Shown in pieces: positions 1 to 7,060 of a DNA stretch of 16,569 nt. Below the pieces are notes generated by a model. It saw nothing but the letters and a program-made list of their open reading frames with translations, made no database searches and was not told where the DNA came from. The stretch covers positions 1 to 16,569 of the forward strand of contig JAKAYM010000024.1 in NCBI GenBank assembly GCA_021826795.1, given 5' to 3'. The position numbers and the translations under genes were made by a program. This stretch comes from Thermoplasmata archaeon. GTDB lineage: Archaea; Thermoplasmatota; Thermoplasmata; Thermoplasmatales; Thermoplasmataceae. Each line of letters opens with the position of its first letter. Position 1 is the stretch's first letter.

Positions 1-215
1 AAGTATAAGATACTTCAATAATATTTATAATCTTGATCTGTCTAAAATATAGTTAAAATATATCAGTATTGGCCTTTCCATGATAATAATTGCCATGGAT
101 TATAGATTAAATGGTAATATGTTGGATGAAGAATTTAAAGGAAATGTTTTAATATTGGAAACTGTTAAGTTAGTATTAAATTATTTTATAACTTTATGGT
201 AAACAGAATATATAA

Positions 216-863
216 TTATGCAAGAGAAAATTTTTCTCCGTGTTTCTTCAACATTTTAAGACTGGTTATATCTTCCAGTATTTCCATTATATTAACATTA
301 TCCACGTTTAGGTTATAATTTTCCCGTAACTTCCCGGTTAAACTGTTAACATCAATAGGGGCATCCATGAACTTCTTTGAAAGATTATATGTATCCTCAT
401 AAACGTTCCATGGAAAGACAAACCATGCCCACTCCTCTTTGGAAAGCCCTTTTCCATAATAATCAGGAGTGTAACTGGAACCATTCACATAAAGCATGGA
501 TGTGGTTTTTAATTCAGCAGGATTCAGGGATTTTATATAGTTGTTGGAAAGCCTCATGCTCTCGCCTGTATCGGTTATATCATCTACAATCAGCACTTTC
601 TTGCCGGTTACGTCATAGTTCAATTTTTCCTTGAGGACAGCTTTTCCATCCATGGTTGCGGTAACTCCCCAGTGTTCAGTTTTAATTGAAAGCAGGTCCT
701 TCTTGAAAAGATAATCAGCCACCATTCTTGCCGGTACCAGTCCACCTCTAGCAATACCAACTATAATGTCTGGATTGTAGTTATCTGCAATTATCATCTT
801 CATTATTCCCCTTGTCCATTCCTCTATGTCCTTCCATGAAACATATGTAGCTTTGAATTCCAT
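216..863 (-). CDS. Purine-type phosphoribosyltransferase (Hpt/Gpt-like)
   Basis: This 215-residue cytosolic protein has the type I phosphoribosyltransferase fold. The PRPP-binding signature VLIVDDITDTGES lies at about residues 90-102, and the upstream PPi-loop region IVGIARGGLVPAR lies at about 34-46. The WFVFPWN segment near 147-153 resembles the base-contacting hood of xanthine-guanine and hypoxanthine enzymes. Family members transfer ribose-5-phosphate from PRPP to a purine base, so purine salvage is the likely role. The exact base (hypoxanthine, guanine or xanthine) cannot be read from sequence. The C-terminal tail from about 160 is longer than in minimal enzymes and ends in a basic helix-like stretch. 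The gene lies 51 bp downstream of the MFS gene on the same strand. A purine-permease link is possible but unproven. A 6-bp inverted repeat sits directly before the start codon (865-880). Confidence 0.85.
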   Translation of the reverse strand: MEFKATYVSWKDIEEWTRGIMKMIIADNYNPDIIVGIARGGLVPARMVADYLFKKDLLSIKTEHWGVTATMDGKAVLKEKLNYDVTGKKVLIVDDITDTGESMRLSNNYIKSLNPAELKTTSMLYVNGSSYTPDYYGKGLSKEEWAWFVFPWNVYEDTYNLSKKFMDAPIDVNSLTGKLRENYNLNVDNVNIMEILEDITSLKMLKKHGEKFSLA

Positions 864-864
864 T

Positions 865-880
865 CTTATCTATGGATAAG
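865..880. promoter_or_regulatory. Perfect 6-bp inverted repeat abutting the PRTase start
   Basis: CTTATC and GATAAG are separated by four bases and end one base before the start codon of the minus-strand phosphoribosyltransferase. A TATA-like stretch (AACAATATCC on the minus strand, about 884-893) lies just upstream. If the gene is leaderless, the repeat falls between promoter and transcription start, where a repressor could bind. If there is a short leader, it would form a small hairpin next to the start codon. A chance palindrome is also possible. Confidence 0.3.
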
Positions 881-914
881 TGGATATTGTTATTTTAATG
901 TTCTTTAATGCATA

Positions 915-2123
915 TTATTCAGCTTCCGCTGATACATCTTTTACATTTGTTGATCTACCGGCCAAAAGGGTTGGTGATATAATGAAAGCTGCGAGGACTA
1001 TGGCAACTGCAGGTATTATTCCATAGATGGAACTGGTTATGCTGATAAAGTAACCACTTAGCACCACCGGGATAATTGCCACCCCAACATTGGTTGCAAC
1101 ACTGTACATGGAGGTTGCAAAACCAGCTCTGGCAGGGTCGTCTACATAGTTTATTATAGAATTAAGGGCCAGTACCCAGAAAGCGTTGCCAAAAAATCCG
1201 AATATAAAAAACGATGCGGTTATCATGCTTGCTATATTTGTATAAACTAGGGAATATAATAGAATGCCGGCAAATATGAATGACACCAGCCCGGTCATAA
1301 CCGTACCTGATCTAATCATGTGGTAGCGTTCTAAAATGAACGGCAATATTAGTGCACCCATTGCTGAGCCCAGGAACTCAACACCTCCCATGACACCTGA
1401 TAATTTCAACAGGAATGTCCCGGTAAAATGGAATCCCAGTGCGGTGGCCGCTATATCTCCGAAGAGTATTGATATTGAAGCCATTGAAAGTCCTATGTAC
1501 CAGTTTTTTATCATCCCGGGCTTAAATGATCCTTTCAGGGATTTCCCACGGTATTTCTCCGGATACTGTGGCAGGTATACGAAAAGCCATAGGGATGCTA
1601 TTATTGTCAGTATAGCAGGAAATGCCATGATTCCTGGAAGTGAAAAGGCAAGATATATATAAGGACCCAGAAGTGCACCTGAAGACATACCGAGAAACAG
1701 GGAACCTATGCTTAATCCCGTGATTGTAGCAGATTTTTTTCTGTCCATGGATTCGGCAATGCTCCCTACAGGGGCAAGGGAAAATGGATAGGCGCTGGCT
1801 GCAATAATCGATAAAATTAGGAATTCAGTGTAGTCTGTGGCAAATATACGTATGAATAACCCGGTTATGGAGAATAGCATGGCAAGATATATGGAAGACT
1901 TCACTGTAAATTTGGCAGAGAGAACTCCGGCTATAAGGCCAATGATAGCCATTGTGTATCCATACACAGATAGTATCAGCACTATTTCCGAGAGAGTTGC
2001 AGACAGATGTGCGATTAGTTCCGGTATGACAGGTGCTAAAATAAACCACCCGAAACCTATTGTAAAAACAAAGAACCAGTATGGTAAGAGTTTTTTCAAA
2101 TTATCCATGATAGTGAATGACAT
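915..2123 (-). CDS. MFS transporter, about 12 membrane segments
   Basis: This 402-residue protein consists of repeated hydrophobic segments separated by short loops, the usual size and pattern of a 12-helix major facilitator superfamily permease. The loop after the second helix (GVLSAKFTVKSS, about residues 66-77) sits where the MFS motif A is expected but is degenerate. A charged central loop (PQYPEKYRGKSLKG, near residue 190) separates the two six-helix halves. The C-terminal tail is short and acidic. The protein should act in the cytoplasmic membrane as a proton-coupled or facilitative carrier, but the substrate cannot be assigned. ATG at 2123 is chosen because a TATA-like element lies about 30 nt upstream. 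A second ATG at 2108 would remove only five residues. It is divergent from the acyl-CoA dehydrogenase gene and 51 bp upstream of the phosphoribosyltransferase gene. Confidence 0.85.
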   Translation of the reverse strand: MSFTIMDNLKKLLPYWFFVFTIGFGWFILAPVIPELIAHLSATLSEIVLILSVYGYTMAIIGLIAGVLSAKFTVKSSIYLAMLFSITGLFIRIFATDYTEFLILSIIAASAYPFSLAPVGSIAESMDRKKSATITGLSIGSLFLGMSSGALLGPYIYLAFSLPGIMAFPAILTIIASLWLFVYLPQYPEKYRGKSLKGSFKPGMIKNWYIGLSMASISILFGDIAATALGFHFTGTFLLKLSGVMGGVEFLGSAMGALILPFILERYHMIRSGTVMTGLVSFIFAGILLYSLVYTNIASMITASFFIFGFFGNAFWVLALNSIINYVDDPARAGFATSMYSVATNVGVAIIPVVLSGYFISITSSIYGIIPAVAIVLAAFIISPTLLAGRSTNVKDVSAEAE

Positions 2124-2148
2124 TCATGTACATAAAAGTTTATGTGAT

Positions 2149-2184
2149 GTAAATATAATTTACGCCTTTTAGATATATTTAATA
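2149..2184. promoter_or_regulatory. Divergent promoter region, MFS / acyl-CoA dehydrogenase
   Basis: Only 82 bp separate the two divergent start codons (2123 and 2206). On the minus strand, AATTATATTT (2151-2160) is centred about 32 nt before the MFS start. On the plus strand, AGATATATTTAAT (2171-2183) is centred about 29 nt before the acyl-CoA dehydrogenase start. The spacing suits archaeal TATA boxes feeding leaderless or very short-leader mRNAs. One factor bound here could affect both genes, but no clear operator was seen. Confidence 0.5.
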
Positions 2185-2205
2185 AGTTCAAGATAATGAA
2201 ATATC

Positions 2206-3363
2206 ATGGACTTTTCATTCAGTGATGAACAGGAACTATTGAGGGAAAATACTACGGCGTTTTTGGAAAAAAATTTGAAGCCTTTTGTCCGGTCTATAGA
2301 TGATAATGGAGAAATCCCGGAGACTTTTTTTAAGAAAGCAGGAGAAAATGGAATTATATCCCCATTTATTAACCGGAAATACGGGGGCCCAGGTCTATCT
2401 TTTTTAGATTCTGTTATCATAGCGGAGGAAATTGCTAAGGTTGATACAAGCATGGCAACCTCTGTTTATTATCTTTTGAATACATCCTGGGCGTATGTAC
2501 TCCAGAAATATGGTGCGGAGGAACTGAAGGATAAACTGCTGCCAGATATAGCAAACGGAAATAAATTCATAGGAATTGCATCCACTGAGCCATCCGGAGG
2601 GAGCGATGTGGCAAACATAACCACAACCGGAGAAATAAAAGATGGGAAAGTAATTATAAACGGCGAGAAGATGTATATAAGCGGTGCGTTGGAAGCCAGA
2701 AAGAATGGCGGAGGGCATCTGACACTTATTAAAACGGACAAAAGCAGGGGGCATAAGGGCATAACCATGGTATATGTCCCGGCTGATACAGAAGGGGTGG
2801 AAATTACCAAACTGGAAAACATGGGAAGAATGGGAATATCCACATCGGGAATCAGATACAGTAACGTTGAAGTCCCTGAAGAGAACATTATAGGCAAGAT
2901 CAATGAAGGCTTTTATTACTCCATGGACGGATTCAACCATGCAAGAATCATGGTGGCGGCTTCATGCAATGGTTTATCTGTGAAGATGCTTGATGAGGGC
3001 ATAAAATACATAAAAGAAAGAAGTGCATTCGGAAAGAAGCTCCGTGATTTTGAAGCAATCGCTTTCGAAGCTGCAGATATTAGAACAGAAATTGAAATGG
3101 CGTGCCTTCTGAATTACAAGTCAGCTTACCTTGCCGATATGAACGATCCTGATTTTTATATATACAGTTCAATGTCAAAGCTAACTTCGCCGCAGATCGC
3201 TATGGATACTGTCAAAAAAGTTATGATGTGGTTCGGGGCATATGGATATACAAAGGATTCCGGCATAGAGAGAAGTGCCAGGGGCATATTTTCATACCTT
3301 GTAGGTGCAGAGGGGGCATTGAATATAATGAAAATGATAATATCGCGTGCCATTCTGAAATAA
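2206..3363 (+). CDS. Acyl-CoA dehydrogenase
   Basis: This 385-residue FAD flavoprotein is of normal length for the family. It should catalyse alpha,beta-dehydrogenation of an acyl-CoA, the first step of beta-oxidation or of branched-chain amino-acid breakdown. The N-terminal helical domain contains RKYGGPG (57-63). The middle beta domain carries the FAD/substrate signature STEPSGGSD (126-134), followed by the INGEKMYISG strand (151-160). The C-terminal helical domain has RSAFGKKLRDFEAI and a catalytic-loop equivalent GAEGALN, in which Glu369 aligns with the base of the usual YEG motif. The surrounding FxxxGY...IERSARG motif is present but diverged, so chain-length preference is unclear. The nearby dienoyl-CoA reductase-like gene supports fatty acyl-CoA use. 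The ATG sits about 27-29 nt after a TATA box, consistent with a leaderless transcript. Confidence 0.92.
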   Translation: MDFSFSDEQELLRENTTAFLEKNLKPFVRSIDDNGEIPETFFKKAGENGIISPFINRKYGGPGLSFLDSVIIAEEIAKVDTSMATSVYYLLNTSWAYVLQKYGAEELKDKLLPDIANGNKFIGIASTEPSGGSDVANITTTGEIKDGKVIINGEKMYISGALEARKNGGGHLTLIKTDKSRGHKGITMVYVPADTEGVEITKLENMGRMGISTSGIRYSNVEVPEENIIGKINEGFYYSMDGFNHARIMVAASCNGLSVKMLDEGIKYIKERSAFGKKLRDFEAIAFEAADIRTEIEMACLLNYKSAYLADMNDPDFYIYSSMSKLTSPQIAMDTVKKVMMWFGAYGYTKDSGIERSARGIFSYLVGAEGALNIMKMIISRAILK

Positions 3364-3378
3364 CTCTATTCATCCGAT

Positions 3379-3402
3379 TCCGGGAGAATATCCGGGAGAA
3401 TA
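3379..3402. repeat. Two tandem copies of a 12-bp unit
   Basis: The unit TCCGGGAGAATA occurs twice back to back, 16 bp after the acyl-CoA dehydrogenase stop. The copies are identical, which suggests a recent slippage duplication. It lies in the 103-bp spacer before the DUF167 gene and does not overlap that gene's TATA-like region. Confidence 0.85.
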
Positions 3403-3466
3403 ATTCCACTATAGAATTCTACCGCGAATGTTATATTAAAATAAATAATAAAGCTGACGGGGTTTA

Positions 3467-3685
3467 ATGTCTGATTATATCGCTGTACACGTCCATCGAG
3501 GAAAATTTCCTATATCTACCGACAGGGAGTGGATCAATGTTTATACTATGGAACCTTTTGAAAACAACAGGGCAAACAGAGATATAATAAATCAGCTTGC
3601 AAAATACTTCAATGTTGATTATCACAGTATAGAAATCGTGAGGGGTTCAAAGTCCAGAAAAAAGGTAATAAAAATAAATGATTAG
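3467..3685 (+). CDS. DUF167 / UPF0235 (YggU-like) small protein
   Basis: This 72-residue protein has the hallmark of the DUF167 family: NRANRDIINQLAKYFNV, then a short turn, then IEIVRGSKSRKKVIKI. This matches the family pattern of G-K-A-N-x-x-L-I-x-x-L-A followed by a G-x-x-S-R-x-K strand. Members form a small alpha/beta fold of unknown function. The usual length is about 90-100 residues, so this copy has a shortened N-terminal strand region. I see no upstream in-frame start that would extend it. A TATA-like tract (TTATATTAAAATAAATAA, 3431-3448) precedes the ATG, so it probably has its own promoter despite lying between two lipid-metabolism genes in the same orientation. Confidence 0.8.
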   Translation: MSDYIAVHVHRGKFPISTDREWINVYTMEPFENNRANRDIINQLAKYFNVDYHSIEIVRGSKSRKKVIKIND

Positions 3686-3773
3686 CCTTCTGCAATAATG
3701 CCCGGATAATGTAATTGCTATTTATGATAAAAACTATGAATAAAATATGCCATCCAATAGGTATCTATCAATA

Positions 3774-3784
3774 AAATTTTATAC
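3774..3784 (+). promoter_or_regulatory. TATA box for the SDR gene
   Basis: AAATTTTATAC is centred about 27 nt before the ATG at 3806. This spacing puts the transcription start at or next to the start codon, so the mRNA is probably leaderless. No Shine-Dalgarno sequence is visible. Confidence 0.55.
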
Positions 3785-3805
3785 AGCAAATATGTATGGA
3801 AAACT

Positions 3806-4639
3806 ATGTTCAAAAATAATTTGCTGAGTGGAAAAAATATACTCATAACCGGTGGCGGCACCGGACTGGGAAAGCAGATGGCAGAAACCTTCCTGAAACT
3901 TGGTGCCACAGTATCCATAGTAAGCAGGCATGAAGAACACTTAACCGACGCAAAAGATTACTTCAATAAAATGGGATATGTTATTGAAACTGAAAAATGT
4001 GATGTTAGAAATCCGGATGAATTAAAAATTGCAATTGATAATATAGAGAAAAAAACGGGAAATATCAATGTTCTTGTAAACAATGCTGCAGGAAACTTTA
4101 TCAGTAAAACCGAGAACCTCAGCCCGAAGGCATTCGATACTGTAATAGGAATAGTGCTTCAGGGAAGTTCATATGCCTCACTGGAAATGGGAAAGCGCTG
4201 GATTAAAAATTCTGTAAAAGGTACAATTCTCAGTATAGTTGCAACCTATGCGTGGACCGGATCCGGTTATGTGGTGCCCTCTGCCATAGCCAAGGCGGGA
4301 GTGCTTGCACTGACGAGATCCCTTGCCGCAGAATGGGGGCATCTGGGAATAAGGACTGTTGCAATTGCTCCAGGTGCGTTCAAAACGGAGGGGGCCTGGT
4401 CCAGACTCTTGCCCAGAGAAGAGTATGAAAATGAAATTATAGAGGGAAATCCGGAAAGAAGGCTGGGGACAAAGGATGAAATAGCAGGCATTGCTGCATT
4501 CTTGATATCTGATATGGCATCTTATATCAATGGGGATGTTATTACAGCAGATGGCGGGCAGTCATTATACGGAGCCAGCATTTTTAATATGATGGAAAAA
4601 CTCCCTGATGATGTATGGCAGATGATGCGGCAGAGATGA
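3806..4639 (+). CDS. SDR family oxidoreductase, 2,4-dienoyl-CoA reductase-like
   Basis: This 277-residue short-chain dehydrogenase/reductase has the nucleotide-binding motif TGGGTGLG at 15-22. Arg41 after the second strand favours NADPH, and NNAAG (92-96) is the SDR structural motif. The signatures NNAAGNFIS, LTRSLAAEWG and IAPGAFKTEGAWSRL match eukaryotic-type 2,4-dienoyl-CoA reductases better than generic ketoreductases. The canonical catalytic Tyr of YxxxK is Ser159, in SAIAK with Lys163. An S-x3-K arrangement is what I recall for dienoyl-CoA reductases, where another Tyr and an Asn take part, so this is not evidence of decay. The likely role is NADPH-dependent reduction of 2,4-dienoyl-CoA formed when unsaturated fatty acids are oxidised, which fits the upstream acyl-CoA dehydrogenase. 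A related enoyl- or ketoacyl-CoA reductase activity remains possible. Confidence 0.85.
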   Translation: MFKNNLLSGKNILITGGGTGLGKQMAETFLKLGATVSIVSRHEEHLTDAKDYFNKMGYVIETEKCDVRNPDELKIAIDNIEKKTGNINVLVNNAAGNFISKTENLSPKAFDTVIGIVLQGSSYASLEMGKRWIKNSVKGTILSIVATYAWTGSGYVVPSAIAKAGVLALTRSLAAEWGHLGIRTVAIAPGAFKTEGAWSRLLPREEYENEIIEGNPERRLGTKDEIAGIAAFLISDMASYINGDVITADGGQSLYGASIFNMMEKLPDDVWQMMRQR

Positions 4640-4687
4640 TTTATTTACATTTTATATAAATTAATTTATATTCTGGATATAACAAAT

Positions 4688-4697
4688 ATTCATATAG
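4688..4697 (+). promoter_or_regulatory. Probable TATA box for the 121-residue membrane protein
   Basis: ATTCATATAG is centred about 26 nt before the ATG at 4718. Other TATA-like stretches lie at 4651-4670 and 4705-4712, but their spacing is worse. The whole 78-bp spacer is AT-rich, so the choice is tentative. Confidence 0.4.
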
Positions 4698-4717
4698 AAC
4701 TATTCTTATATAGCAAA

Positions 4718-5083
4718 ATGGCGTCTAACGCAAGAATAAGGTATCTCATAACAACACTCGGCTCTGTTATTACCATGATTTCAGGAATTCTGGTATTGCT
4801 TCTTTTATTCATATCAGGGCTTGCAGGGGCTGCGCAGCTCATGTTTTTTAATCCAGCCGGCTTCGTGGTAATAGGAAGCTCTATAGTTATGGCTATATTT
4901 CCTGTAATCTGGATAATACTGGCTTATATTATATACTCCATGGCTAAGGGAACGCACAGAAAGGATAAACTGGTAAACGGTATCATAATAATAATTCTCG
5001 GATTTATAATATTATTCTTAGGTGGTGGATTTGTTATAGGCCCTGTTCTCGACATAGTGGGTGGATTTTTACTTATACTGTGA
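4718..5083 (+). CDS. Small integral membrane protein, unknown function
   Basis: I do not recognise this 121-residue protein with confidence. It has a hydrophobic stretch at about 10-38, a second at about 46-75, a short basic loop (KGTHRKDK, about 77-84) and a long Gly/Ile-rich hydrophobic tail at about 87-121 that could form one or two more helices. The GGGFVIGPVLDIVGGFLLIL ending resembles the small four-helix membrane proteins often grouped as DUF4064-like, but this is only a resemblance. It contains no cysteine or obvious catalytic residue. It has its own promoter-like region, and 245 bp separate it from the downstream MFS gene, so an operon is unlikely. Confidence 0.7.
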   Translation: MASNARIRYLITTLGSVITMISGILVLLLLFISGLAGAAQLMFFNPAGFVVIGSSIVMAIFPVIWIILAYIIYSMAKGTHRKDKLVNGIIIIILGFIILFLGGGFVIGPVLDIVGGFLLIL

Positions 5084-5298
5084 ATTTCAAATTTTAATAT
5101 ATAGACAAAGTGAAAAACAGTATTCTAACAATTTAACATTTTGGTCGGACATAATAACTGAACTTTTTCATACACATTCATATAATAATATTACATAGAA
5201 TTAATATAAAAATCTCCACGGTGTAATTTATTTCATCAAGGCTCAATCGAAAATATGCAATAGTAGATGTTTATATAACAAAATTCTGGATTTTATTA
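5084..5298. other. AT-rich intergenic stretch, no gene seen
   Basis: This stretch of about 215 bp separates two plus-strand genes. It holds scattered A/T runs and stop codons in all frames. I found no open frame of useful length, no tRNA-like T-loop and no strong inverted repeat. The 3' edge merges into the TATA box of the next gene. Confidence 0.6.
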
Positions 5299-5313
5299 AG
5301 ATATATTTATATA
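5299..5313 (+). promoter_or_regulatory. TATA box that fixes the MFS start
   Basis: AGATATATTTATATAT is centred about 25 nt before the ATG at 5329. This makes that ATG the likely start of a leaderless mRNA. It argues against an upstream in-frame TTG at 5314, which would lie within or right next to the promoter element. Confidence 0.55.
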
Positions 5314-5328
5314 TTGATAATTCTTGTC

Positions 5329-6606
5329 ATGGCTATGGATAGCATATTTAAATTAGGTTTTCAAAAAAAGGAAACTGTCAGACAGGCAGCTGGAGAGAGC
5401 CTTAAACGGTTTATTTTGATTGCTATTGTGGCAGGCCTTCCTGCATTTTTGGAGGGGTTTGACGGGGAGATATACTCCTTTGGGTCTTCCTATATAGTTC
5501 CTTCTCTGACAGGCCCCACTTATCTTTCCTTAGGATTGATACTGACAGGTTACGCTATAGGTATTGCGATATTCAGTCTTGTGGGCGGATATCTCTTTGA
5601 CAGGTATTCTGTGAAAAATACAGTAATACTTTCAGTAATAATATTTTCGGCATTTACAATAATGACAGGCTTCGTAAAAACCACACCTGAACTCTTTATA
5701 GCCAGGCTAGGAGTCGGAATCGGGGTTGGTATATTTCAGCCTGCAGGCGTTGCCTTGCTTGGAGATATCTTTTATGAGACAAGGGGAAAGGCGGTTTCTG
5801 TATGGGCTACATTCTTTTCCGTTGGACTTTTTGCCAGTCCATACCTTATAGCGCCATTTCTTCCTGCATTCAGGCTTCCCTTTGAAATATCAGGCGCCCT
5901 TGCAGTAATAATACTCATACTTGTAATACTTATAATACCGATTACCTTCAAAAAGGAGAAACCGACAACAAAGATAGAGCTGAAAAATGTGTTCAACAGG
6001 AATATAATTCTCCTATCAATATCTGTTTTCTTCTTCGGTATAGCACTATTTGCAGGATATTTAGGATATTTTTCTACTTATCTTGAAAAGGGCTTATCAA
6101 TATCTACAGGAAATGCCGCAGTCATAGCATCGATGGCAGGCGCAGGGGGATTTATCATGGCATTTCCCATAGGATTTATTGCAGACAGAATAGGAAGAAA
6201 ATACATGGTAATAATAACATCATTGCTTATTGCAATAGGTTCTGCAGGGATGTTTTTCCTCTTTACTTCATATTATGGTTTAATCATTTCTACCTTCATT
6301 TTCGGTTCAGGATGGGGAGTTTATGTTGACCTTCTTGTAGCGCTCGGGCAGGATTCGGTCGAGGATAGAATAGTTGGGTCCATTTCAGGATTTCTATTCT
6401 TCATATTTAATGTTGGTACTATGATTGGCGGGCCTCTTTATGCTGAATTTCTTTCAAAGAGTCCAACACTGGCACAGTTCAAGGAAGGTGCCATAGTAAC
6501 AGTTATAATACCGACTATACTTGCTCTCGTATTCGTTGTATTCACAAAACGTATGACTAAAAGCACCATAGATGAGCATCCTGAATTTGAGAAGCAGGAA
6601 TCCTGA
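5329..6606 (+). CDS. MFS transporter (sugar/organic-acid type)
   Basis: This 425-residue membrane protein shows the 12-helix MFS plan with the two motif A loops clearly preserved: GGYLFDRYSVKN after helix 2 and IGFIADRIGRKY after helix 8. Helix 1 contains LEGFDGEIYSF, an acidic FDxxxY motif like the aromatic-acid/metabolite:proton symporter groups, where the Asp takes part in proton coupling. A charged central loop, FKKEKPTTKIELKNVFNRN, divides the halves. The N- and C-termini are charged and cytoplasmic. Substrate is unknown, though an organic acid or sugar is plausible. The ATG at 5329 is chosen by TATA spacing, and another ATG two codons later is possible. A T-rich tract follows the stop and probably ends transcription before the convergent gene. 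Confidence 0.87.
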   Translation: MAMDSIFKLGFQKKETVRQAAGESLKRFILIAIVAGLPAFLEGFDGEIYSFGSSYIVPSLTGPTYLSLGLILTGYAIGIAIFSLVGGYLFDRYSVKNTVILSVIIFSAFTIMTGFVKTTPELFIARLGVGIGVGIFQPAGVALLGDIFYETRGKAVSVWATFFSVGLFASPYLIAPFLPAFRLPFEISGALAVIILILVILIIPITFKKEKPTTKIELKNVFNRNIILLSISVFFFGIALFAGYLGYFSTYLEKGLSISTGNAAVIASMAGAGGFIMAFPIGFIADRIGRKYMVIITSLLIAIGSAGMFFLFTSYYGLIISTFIFGSGWGVYVDLLVALGQDSVEDRIVGSISGFLFFIFNVGTMIGGPLYAEFLSKSPTLAQFKEGAIVTVIIPTILALVFVVFTKRMTKSTIDEHPEFEKQES

Positions 6607-6642
6607 AAATTATTTTTTAATTATTTTTAATTTGAATTTCTC
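6607..6642. terminator. T-rich region between convergent genes
   Basis: Several T runs (TTATTTTTTAATTATTTTT, about 6611-6629) lie between the MFS stop at 6606 and the stop of the minus-strand small membrane gene. Archaeal termination commonly uses T tracts without a hairpin. The A runs on the same bases read as weaker signals from the other strand. No stem-loop is visible. Confidence 0.45.
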
Positions 6643-6818
6643 AATTTGTATATGTGCCTGTGCAAAAGATACAGTGGCACAAGAATTATCAGAGTTGGCA
6701 GGGCAGCATAGTATGTGAAATATTTGAAGGAAAAGAAAATATTTGATATGGCGCTGTAAATTACAAGAATAACCGCTACAGCACCTATAGTATAATCTGC
6801 CATGGCAAGCCTGTCCAT
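6627..6818 (-). CDS. Small two-helix membrane protein, hypothetical
   Basis: This predicted 63-residue protein (68 if the ATG at 6833 is used) has two hydrophobic segments: ADYTIGAVAVILVIYSAISN, and YYAALPTLIILVPLYLL followed by a basic tail, HRHIYKLRNSN. No family is recognised. Three in-frame ATGs lie 15 bp apart (6833, 6818, 6803) because the N-terminal coding sequence is an imperfect 15-bp duplication giving MDRLS-MDRLA-M. A minus-strand TATA-like TTAATATAT at 6840-6848 is about 27 nt before the 6818 ATG, so I prefer that start for a leaderless mRNA. Convergent arrangement with the MFS gene and a good hydrophobic profile support it being real, but short length keeps confidence moderate. 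Confidence 0.5.
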   Translation of the reverse strand: MDRLAMADYTIGAVAVILVIYSAISNIFFSFKYFTYYAALPTLIILVPLYLLHRHIYKLRNSN

Positions 6819-7004
6819 GGACAACCTATCCATACCGGATATATTAATTTTTATGCAGGATTCTACCTCTGAAATTGTATGTGTTCTTTATTCTGTATTG
6901 CTTATTTGGAACTGGTATTCATGATTCCGCAAAATTTCTGTTTAGCAAATAGGATATATTATTCTCGTTAATATATAAAACAATGATATTTAAATAGTGT
7001 AGTT

Positions 7005-7016
7005 AATATATAAGGT
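7005..7016 (+). promoter_or_regulatory. TATA box for the YeeE/YedE operon
   Basis: TAATATATAAGG is centred about 50 nt before the ATG at 7061, which would give a leader of about 25 nt. This gene therefore seems to have a 5' leader, unlike many neighbours. A second AT-rich match, ATATTTAAATAG, lies a little upstream at about 6986-6997. Confidence 0.45.
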
Positions 7017-7060
7017 AATTTATTGAAATATTCACCCGCAATAATCAATTGTGAGTTAAA

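Noticed and set aside
95..202. Plus-strand 35-codon open frame (MDYRLNGN...) in the left-edge intergenic region
   Set aside because: It is short, has no family resemblance and its TATA spacing is poor (about 35 nt). Chance open frames of this size are common in AT-rich DNA.
2404..2940. Two overlapping minus-strand open frames within the acyl-CoA dehydrogenase gene
   Set aside because: They lie wholly inside a clear enzyme gene, are rich in Cys/His/Tyr without any domain pattern, and have no start signals.
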